NCBI RefSeq assembly: GCF_011320075.1
Contig: NZ_JAANPA010000016.1
Location: 1-61,954, forward strand
Source: Sphingosinicella sp. YJ22
Lineage (GTDB): Bacteria; Pseudomonadota; Alphaproteobacteria; Sphingomonadales; Sphingomonadaceae
Direction: 5' to 3'
DNA: 61,954 nucleotides
Position 1 is the stretch's first letter, and each line of letters begins with the position of its first letter. Below the pieces are notes generated by a model. The model had not been told where the DNA came from. It did not search any database and saw only the letters and a program-made list of their open reading frames with translations. The translations under genes were made by a program, and so were the position numbers. This document shows, piece after piece, positions 56,318 to 61,954 of this stretch.

Positions 56318-59191
56318 TCAGTTCTCCGCGCTTCGAAGCGATGCGCCGCCGAAGTCGAACTGGTCGGCGGGGATCACTTCGACATTGGGATATTGCGCGC
56401 GCAGCTGGCCGATGAACTGGCTGGCGCGACCGGCGACGACGACGCTCGCCTGGGCCGGATCGAGCTCGGCCGCGACCGAGCGGGCGATCTGCTCCGGAGT
56501 CACCGCTGCGAGGCTCGACAGGTAGCGGCCATATTCGCTCATCGGCAGGCCCTGGACCGCGAGGTTGGTGAGGAAGCCGCCGAGGCCGAAGGTGGTCTCG
56601 ACCTGCCGGCCGAACGATCCGGTCAGCAAGGTGCGCCGGCGCTCGAGCTGGTCGGGAGCGATCGGCTCAGCCGCCAGCCGGCGGATCTCGCCAAGCATCA
56701 CCTGGGCGACTTCCGGCACAGCGTCGTTGCGGGTCTGCGCCTGGGCGACGAGCAGGCCCTCGTCGCGCATCGTCTCAAGGCTCGAATAGGCGCCGTAGCT
56801 GAGCGCGCGGTTGACCCGCACTTCCTGGAACAGCCGCGCGGTCGACGAGCCGCCGAGCGCCGAATTGGCGAGCACCAGCGGATAGTAATCGCTGTCGGCA
56901 CGAGTTACGCCGCGAAGCGCGACCGACACCGCCGCCTGATCAGCCGCTGGCATGTCGACCACGACCACGCGTGGAGCGAGCGCAGTGCCGGCGCGATTGG
57001 CGGGAAGCTCAGGAAGCGGCTGCGCCGGTGCAGCCCAGTCGCCGAACAACCGCTCGGCCAGAGCAAAGCCTTGCTCGGCGTCGAGCGAGCCGATGATGAC
57101 CATCGTGGCATTGTCGGGGCGCCACCAGTTCGCGTGGTAGCGGACGAGATCGTCGCGGGTGAGCGCCTCCAGCGAGGCCGGAGTCGGCGAAAGTGCGCCG
57201 TAAGGAGCGTCGCCGAACAGGACTCGGCGAAGCGCGAAGGCGTTGACCGTGCCGGGCTGACGCAACGCCACCCTGAGCTGGTCGAGCGAGCGGCGGCGCT
57301 CGCGGTCGAGCTCTTCCTGGGCGAAGGCGGGGCTGCGCACCACTTCGCTCAGGAGCCGCCCGGCCGCCTCGATATTGGCGGCCGGCGCGGCGACGAAGGC
57401 CGTGCTGCTGTCGGCGCCCGCCGAGGTGCCGATCTGGGCGCCGAGGCGCTCGATCTCCGCGGCCAGCTGGGTGGCGGTGAGCCGGCTGGTGCCGCTGTCG
57501 GCGAGATTGGTCATCATCGCGGCGACTCCGGGCCGTTCGGCCGGGTCTGCCGACGAGCCGCCGCCGAACACGAGATAAGCGCCGGCCAGCGGCAGCTCCG
57601 TCGACTTGGCGACGACGACTCGCATGCCGTTGGCGAGGCGGCGCTCGGCGAAGGCCGGCGCCGCGATCGCACGCTGCGGTCCCGGCGCGGGCGGCGCGAC
57701 CCGCTCGCCTTCCGGAGCGAGCTGGTTCGGGGTTCCGACCGCGGCCGGGAGGTTGAGGCCGAGCGCGACGTTGGTCGGCTGCTGCGAAGGGTCCGGCTGC
57801 GCTTCGCCCTGGCGCTGGCCTTCATCAAGATAGCGGAGCGCGACGCGGCGGTCGGCGCTCAGATATTGGCGGGCGACCCGCTGCACGTCGGCGGCGGTGA
57901 CGCGCTGAACGGCGGCGAGCATGGCGTCGCTCCAGCGGGGATCGCCGGCGTTGATGACGCCTTGGGCGAGGGTCTCGGCGCGCCCGGTCGGGGTCTCGCG
58001 GTCGAACAGCTCGTCGGAGACATATTCGGTGATCGCCTCGCGCAGCTCCGCGTCCGACACGCGCTCGTTGCGCACCCGCGCAACCTCGGCATCGATGGCG
58101 GCCTCGACCTCGGCGGGATCCTTGCCGCTGGCGACGATGGCGTTGATCGCGAACAGCCCGGAATCCTCCAGGCCATAATTGATCGCGCCCGCCGACTGGG
58201 CGAGCTGACGGTCATAAACGAGGGTTCGGTAGAGCCGCGACGACTGGCCGGAGGAGAGGATGCGCGAGAGGACCTCGAGCGCTGCGCTGTCGGGATGGTC
58301 GGCCTTCGGACGCTGCCAGGAATGGACCACGGCCGGCAGCGGCACGTTGGGACCGTAGGCCGTGATTGTGCGGGCGGCGCTGTGCGGGCGGCCGGCGAGC
58401 TGGTGGCGAAGGATCGGGCGGCTCGGCCGCGGAATCGACCCGAGATGCTCGTCGATCCAGCGGTCGAGCTGGGCCGGATCGAAATTGCCCGACACGACCA
58501 GGGTCGCATTGTCCGGCCGGTAGAAATTCTCGTGGAAGGCGCGGGCGTCCTCGAGGCTCGCGGCGTCGAGATCGGCGACGGTGCCGATTCCGGAGCGCTG
58601 ATAGGGGTGATCGACGAAGGTGTTCTGGAAGAGATAGTAGCGCTGGAGCCGGCCATAGGGCTGGGAGAGGACCCGCTGGCGCATCTCCTCCTTCACGATG
58701 CTTCGCTCGGCGTCGAACACCGACTGGTCGAGCACCGATCGGCCCATCCGCTCGGCATGCGCCCACAGCATAGCCTCGAGCTGGTTGGCGGGCACCGTCT
58801 CGTAATAGCGCGTGGTGTCGGGCGAGGTTGAGGCGTTGCGGGTGCCGCCGGCTTCCTCCTCGACGATCCGGCTCAGCTGGCCCGGCGCGATGTTGCGGGT
58901 GACCCGGCTGAGGATGTGCTCGAACAGGTGGGCGAAGCCGGAGCGGCCGGCGGGATCGTCCTGGGAGCCGACGTCGTAGAACATCTGGACGTGGACGTTG
59001 GCCGTGCCGGTGTCGCGGATAGCGTAGACCTTGAGCCCGTTGGGCAAGGTGCGGGTGGTGTAGGCGATCGGCGGAACCGCGATCCGCGCCGCCGGCTGCT
59101 GGGCCTGCGCCGCTCCGGGTGCCGCCGCGACCATCGCCGCCGCCAGAACGAGAAGAGAACCGCCGCGGACGAACGCGCGCTTGCCTGCCAT
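56318..59191 (-). CDS. M16-family zinc metallopeptidase, double-domain, exported
   Basis: 957 residues. A signal peptide (GGSLLVLAAAMVAAAPGAAQA) precedes two M16 halves. The first holds the inverted zinc motif HLFEH at about residue 88-92 with a downstream Glu in EERQ-like SIVKEEMRQRV. The second half (from about 500) lacks HxxEH and is the usual inactive partner, with RLANGMRVVVAKSTELPLAG. Such pitrilysin-type enzymes degrade peptides in a closed chamber in the periplasm. ATG 59191 follows GGGG seven bases upstream; a GTG two codons earlier is less likely. Confidence 0.94.
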   Translation of the reverse strand: MAGKRAFVRGGSLLVLAAAMVAAAPGAAQAQQPAARIAVPPIAYTTRTLPNGLKVYAIRDTGTANVHVQMFYDVGSQDDPAGRSGFAHLFEHILSRVTRNIAPGQLSRIVEEEAGGTRNASTSPDTTRYYETVPANQLEAMLWAHAERMGRSVLDQSVFDAERSIVKEEMRQRVLSQPYGRLQRYYLFQNTFVDHPYQRSGIGTVADLDAASLEDARAFHENFYRPDNATLVVSGNFDPAQLDRWIDEHLGSIPRPSRPILRHQLAGRPHSAARTITAYGPNVPLPAVVHSWQRPKADHPDSAALEVLSRILSSGQSSRLYRTLVYDRQLAQSAGAINYGLEDSGLFAINAIVASGKDPAEVEAAIDAEVARVRNERVSDAELREAITEYVSDELFDRETPTGRAETLAQGVINAGDPRWSDAMLAAVQRVTAADVQRVARQYLSADRRVALRYLDEGQRQGEAQPDPSQQPTNVALGLNLPAAVGTPNQLAPEGERVAPPAPGPQRAIAAPAFAERRLANGMRVVVAKSTELPLAGAYLVFGGGSSADPAERPGVAAMMTNLADSGTSRLTATQLAAEIERLGAQIGTSAGADSSTAFVAAPAANIEAAGRLLSEVVRSPAFAQEELDRERRRSLDQLRVALRQPGTVNAFALRRVLFGDAPYGALSPTPASLEALTRDDLVRYHANWWRPDNATMVIIGSLDAEQGFALAERLFGDWAAPAQPLPELPANRAGTALAPRVVVVDMPAADQAAVSVALRGVTRADSDYYPLVLANSALGGSSTARLFQEVRVNRALSYGAYSSLETMRDEGLLVAQAQTRNDAVPEVAQVMLGEIRRLAAEPIAPDQLERRRTLLTGSFGRQVETTFGLGGFLTNLAVQGLPMSEYGRYLSSLAAVTPEQIARSVAAELDPAQASVVVAGRASQFIGQLRAQYPNVEVIPADQFDFGGASLRSAEN

Positions 59192-59453
59192 TGCCACACC
59201 CCTGTCGCTGTTTGTCTGTATTAGATTAGTAAATCAGTCGGCGCCGCGATGGCAAGCGGGTAAGGCGTTGCCCAGGGGCGGGAAAATCCGGTTACTTGAG
59301 CGGCGTGACCCTGAAGCCGGGCGAACGAAGCCGGCCAGTATTGTGACATAAGCGCAACAAGCAGCGCGCAAGTTGAGGCGGCTGCGCAACATTCGTTTCC
59401 GACCCGCACTGTTCCAGCTTAGTTTGGCGGCGACATAAAGGGAGGGAATGATG

Positions 59454-61856
59454 ATGCGTTTCCGCCGTCTCAGCCGTACTGAGATTCTTGCCGCGACCGG
59501 TCTCGCCTGGACCCTCGCCGCGAGCCCCGCCCTCGCGCAGGACCAGCCGCCGGAGCCGCAACAGGCGCAGCAGCAAGACGAGGACGTCGTCGTCGTCACC
59601 GCGACGTTGCGCGAGACGTCGCTGCTGGAGGTCCCCTTCTCGATCAACGCGCAGACCGAGGAGGACATCCAGCGGTCGGGCGCGACGACCATCGAGGACC
59701 TGTCGCGCAACGTCGCCGGCCTCACCATCCAGAATCTGGGGCCGGGCCAGAGCCAGGTGTCGGTGCGCGGCGTGTCGGCCGGCCAGATCGTCCGCGACCA
59801 GCCGGGCGTGAAGGAGCAGGTCGGCGTCTATCTCGACGAGAGCGTGATCTCGCTGTCGCTGTTCACCCCCGACATCGACCTGTTCGATCTCAACCGAGTC
59901 GAAACCCTGCGCGGGCCGCAGGGCACGCTGTTCGGATCGGGCTCGGTCGGCGGCACCATCCGTTACATCACCAACCAGCCGCGCCTGGGGCGGGTCGAAG
60001 GGCTCGTCGAGGGCAACATCAACGTCGTCGAGGAGGACGATTTCGGCGGCCATCTCAAGGGCGCGATCAACCTTCCGCTCGGCAACACGGCGGCGGTTCG
60101 GGCGGTCGGCTACTACACCCAATATGCCGGCTTCGTCGATGCGCTGCGCGAAGGCGGCGGCCGCGACGAGAACGTCAATGACGGCCAGCGCTACGGCGGC
60201 CGAATCTCGCTGCTGTGGGAGCCGACGCCGGACATCCAGATCACGCCGCGCGTGCTCTACCAGGAGATCCAGACCGACGGCTTCAACCGCCAGGAGGTCT
60301 ACAACCTCTTCGCCAACCCATTCACGACGACGCGGCCGCCGGTCACGTTCCGCGAACGCGAGCAGTTCCTGCTGCTCGACGAGGCGTTCGAGGACCAGAC
60401 GATGATCGCCGACCTCACCGCCCGGATCGACCTCGGCCCGGTGGCGCTGACCTCGGTCACCTCATATATCGACCGCGAGATTCTGGTCAGCCGCGACGCG
60501 AGCGCTCTGACCGGCTCGGTCTCGGTCGATCTCGGCTTCCCGGCGGCGGGCGTGCTGCTGCCGTCGAACCTCCTCGACACGACCGAGCTCGAATCCTTCG
60601 TTCAGGAAGTCCGGCTCGCCTCGGACTATGACAGTCCGCTCCAGTGGCTGATCGGCGCCTTCTATTCGCAGACCGACCGCACCTACGCGCAGCGCCTGCC
60701 GACGCCGGGCTACGACGCCTTCACCGACGCGCGGTTCGGCGCGGGCACCTCGGCGGCGGTGGCCAACGGCTTCGGGCCGAATTCGCCCTACAATGCCGAC
60801 CTGCCCTACGACATCCGCCAGACCGCGGTGTTCGGCGAGGCGACCCTCGATGTCACCGAGCGTCTGCGGATCACCGCGGGTGCGCGCTATTACGACTTCG
60901 AGGAGGAACGGCGCTTCACCTCGGGCGGCCTGTTCTCCAACGGCGACGACCGCACCGACCGCACCGCCTCGGACGGCGTCAGCCCTCGCCTCATCGTCAC
61001 CTATGAGGCCGCGGACGACGTGCGCGTGAACGCGCAGATCGCGAAGGGCTTCCGCCTCGGCGGCGTCAACGATCCCTTGAACCTGCCGCTGTGCACGCCG
61101 CAGGACGAGGCGATCTTCGGCGGGTTCCAGGACTATGACGACGAGACCCTGTGGAACTACGAGCTCGGGCTCCGCGGCGAGAGCGGCGGGATCAGCTTCG
61201 CGGCGGCGGGTTTCTACACCGACATCGAGAATCTCCAGGTGACCCTCGATGCGGGCTCCTGCTCGTCGCGCATCGTGTTCAACGTGCCCAAGGCGCACAC
61301 GCTGGGCGCGGAGTTCGAGATGTCGGCGTCGCCGGCGGAGGGCCTCGTCTTCTCGCTGGCCGGAAGCGTCATCCAGGCCGAGTTCGACTCGACCGTGGTC
61401 GACGGCACCGGCGCGGTGATCGGCGGGATCCGCGAGGGCAACCGACTGCCGAGCGTTCCCGAGATGCAGCTCTCGGCCAGCGCAAGCTACACCTGGCAGG
61501 CGGGACCGGGGGCCGAGGCCTATGTCGGCGCGTCGTTCCAGCATATCGGCAGCCGATTCACCCAGCCGAGCGACCAGGAGAACAATCCGCGCGCGTTCGT
61601 CCACGGCCTGCCGTTCGGCGGCGCGCCGGCCAATGCCGCGACGATCGTCGACCTCGAGCTGCCGGACTATAATCTGGTCAACCTCAGCGCCGGGATCGAC
61701 TGGGACAACGGCCTGGGCGTCCAGATCTACGCCAACAACCTGTTCGACGAGAATGCCCTGCTGTCGTTCGACCGCGAGCGCGGCGGCCGCGCCCGGCTCG
61801 GCTTCAACATCGGCAACCCGCGCCAGATCGGCGTGACGGTGCGCAAGCGCTTCTAG
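59454..61856 (+). CDS. TonB-dependent outer-membrane receptor
   Basis: About 800 residues, complete. Signal peptide (LAATGLAWTLAASPALAQ), Gln-rich spacer, TonB-box region EDVVVVTATLRETSLLEVP, plug (SGATTIEDLSRNVAGLTIQN, VETLRGPQGTLFGSGSVGGT), then a 22-strand-type barrel ending RQIGVTVRKRF with a terminal Phe. No secretin/STN domain, so no direct transmembrane signalling is expected. Three consecutive ATGs (59448, 59451, 59454) follow GGAGGG; the third has the best spacing. Sphingomonads use such receptors for catecholate, carbohydrate or aromatic substrates. Confidence 0.95.
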   Translation: MRFRRLSRTEILAATGLAWTLAASPALAQDQPPEPQQAQQQDEDVVVVTATLRETSLLEVPFSINAQTEEDIQRSGATTIEDLSRNVAGLTIQNLGPGQSQVSVRGVSAGQIVRDQPGVKEQVGVYLDESVISLSLFTPDIDLFDLNRVETLRGPQGTLFGSGSVGGTIRYITNQPRLGRVEGLVEGNINVVEEDDFGGHLKGAINLPLGNTAAVRAVGYYTQYAGFVDALREGGGRDENVNDGQRYGGRISLLWEPTPDIQITPRVLYQEIQTDGFNRQEVYNLFANPFTTTRPPVTFREREQFLLLDEAFEDQTMIADLTARIDLGPVALTSVTSYIDREILVSRDASALTGSVSVDLGFPAAGVLLPSNLLDTTELESFVQEVRLASDYDSPLQWLIGAFYSQTDRTYAQRLPTPGYDAFTDARFGAGTSAAVANGFGPNSPYNADLPYDIRQTAVFGEATLDVTERLRITAGARYYDFEEERRFTSGGLFSNGDDRTDRTASDGVSPRLIVTYEAADDVRVNAQIAKGFRLGGVNDPLNLPLCTPQDEAIFGGFQDYDDETLWNYELGLRGESGGISFAAAGFYTDIENLQVTLDAGSCSSRIVFNVPKAHTLGAEFEMSASPAEGLVFSLAGSVIQAEFDSTVVDGTGAVIGGIREGNRLPSVPEMQLSASASYTWQAGPGAEAYVGASFQHIGSRFTQPSDQENNPRAFVHGLPFGGAPANAATIVDLELPDYNLVNLSAGIDWDNGLGVQIYANNLFDENALLSFDRERGGRARLGFNIGNPRQIGVTVRKRF

Positions 61857-61866
61857 GGGTCGCGCC

Positions 61867-61954
61867 ATGAAGCCGACGCGGCGCGAGCTGCTCGCCGGAG
61901 CGGCCGCGCTCGCGGCGGCCCGCCCGGCCGCGGCTCAGGTCGGCGGGCGCCCGG
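61867..61954 (+). CDS. Start of a gene with a twin-arginine-like signal (truncated by the right edge)
   Basis: 29 residues visible: MKPTRRELLAGAAALAAARP then AAAQVGG. RRELLAG with a hydrophobic Ala/Leu stretch resembles a Tat signal peptide, so the product is probably a folded, cofactor-bearing or metal-dependent periplasmic enzyme. It begins ten bases after the receptor stop and is likely co-transcribed with it. The function cannot be read. Confidence 0.6.
   Translation, partial: MKPTRRELLAGAAALAAARPAAAQVGGRP

Noticed and set aside
56393-58831. 812-codon plus-strand frame opposite the M16 peptidase
   Set aside because: Shadow frame crossing the whole peptidase coding region.

Overview
The window is GC-rich chromosomal DNA, most likely from a sphingomonad alphaproteobacterium. 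The evidence is the complete str, S10, spc and alpha ribosomal gene order, TonB-dependent receptors at both ends, several acyl-CoA dehydrogenase genes, a decayed terminase resembling that of alphaproteobacterial gene transfer agents, and sphingomonad-style palindromic repeats. No rRNA, tRNA or CRISPR array was found.

Left arm (1-14232). A truncated TonB-dependent receptor is followed by single genes: a DUF2459 protein, wrbA, a TVP38/VTT membrane protein, a hotdog thioesterase and a secreted M20 amidohydrolase. A fatty-acid or acyl-CoA catabolic locus comes next. Two adjacent acyl-CoA dehydrogenase genes and a lipoprotein gene lie on the minus strand. A plus-strand operon carries a third acyl-CoA dehydrogenase, two SDR oxidoreductases and a FadJ-like hydratase/dehydrogenase. 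Near-identical palindromic operators (TTTACGT-AACGTAAA type) precede both groups.

Accessory zone (14233-25006). Small unknown genes, a VOC protein and an AT-richer phytanoyl-CoA-dioxygenase-like gene are interspersed with copies of a palindromic repeat whose arms are AATGTCCGC and GCGGACATT. A small membrane protein gene and an ECF-type sigma factor gene sit beside two decayed copies of the same pair, and a HicAB toxin-antitoxin module lies between the decayed pieces. A large unknown protein, a 5'-nucleotidase lipoprotein and a DUF6980-like gene framed by 75-bp direct repeats follow.

Ribosomal core (25296-51877). The order is rpsL-rpsG-fusA-tuf, terminator, rpsJ to rpmD, rplO-secY-adk, rpsM-rpsK-rpoA, and rplQ. 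Two insertions break it. One is gdhA, a small secreted protein gene and an MFS transporter gene between adk and rpsM. The other is VapBC plus phage or gene-transfer-agent packaging remnants between rpoA and rplQ. S12 carries Arg at position 88, where E. coli has Lys, and S5 has a long Arg/Gly-rich N-terminal extension.

Right arm (51900-61954). A 4-TM protein, an S9A prolyl oligopeptidase, a sulfotransferase, a Gly/Tyr-rich exported protein, a double-domain M16 peptidase, a complete TonB-dependent receptor and the start of a gene with a twin-arginine-like signal. This side is rich in envelope and peptide-handling functions.

The best candidates for something new are the hicAB insertion in the duplicated sigma locus, the eroded terminase holding in-frame palindromic elements, the shared CGAAGTGGTACTTCG palindrome, and the DUF6980 cassette between direct repeats.
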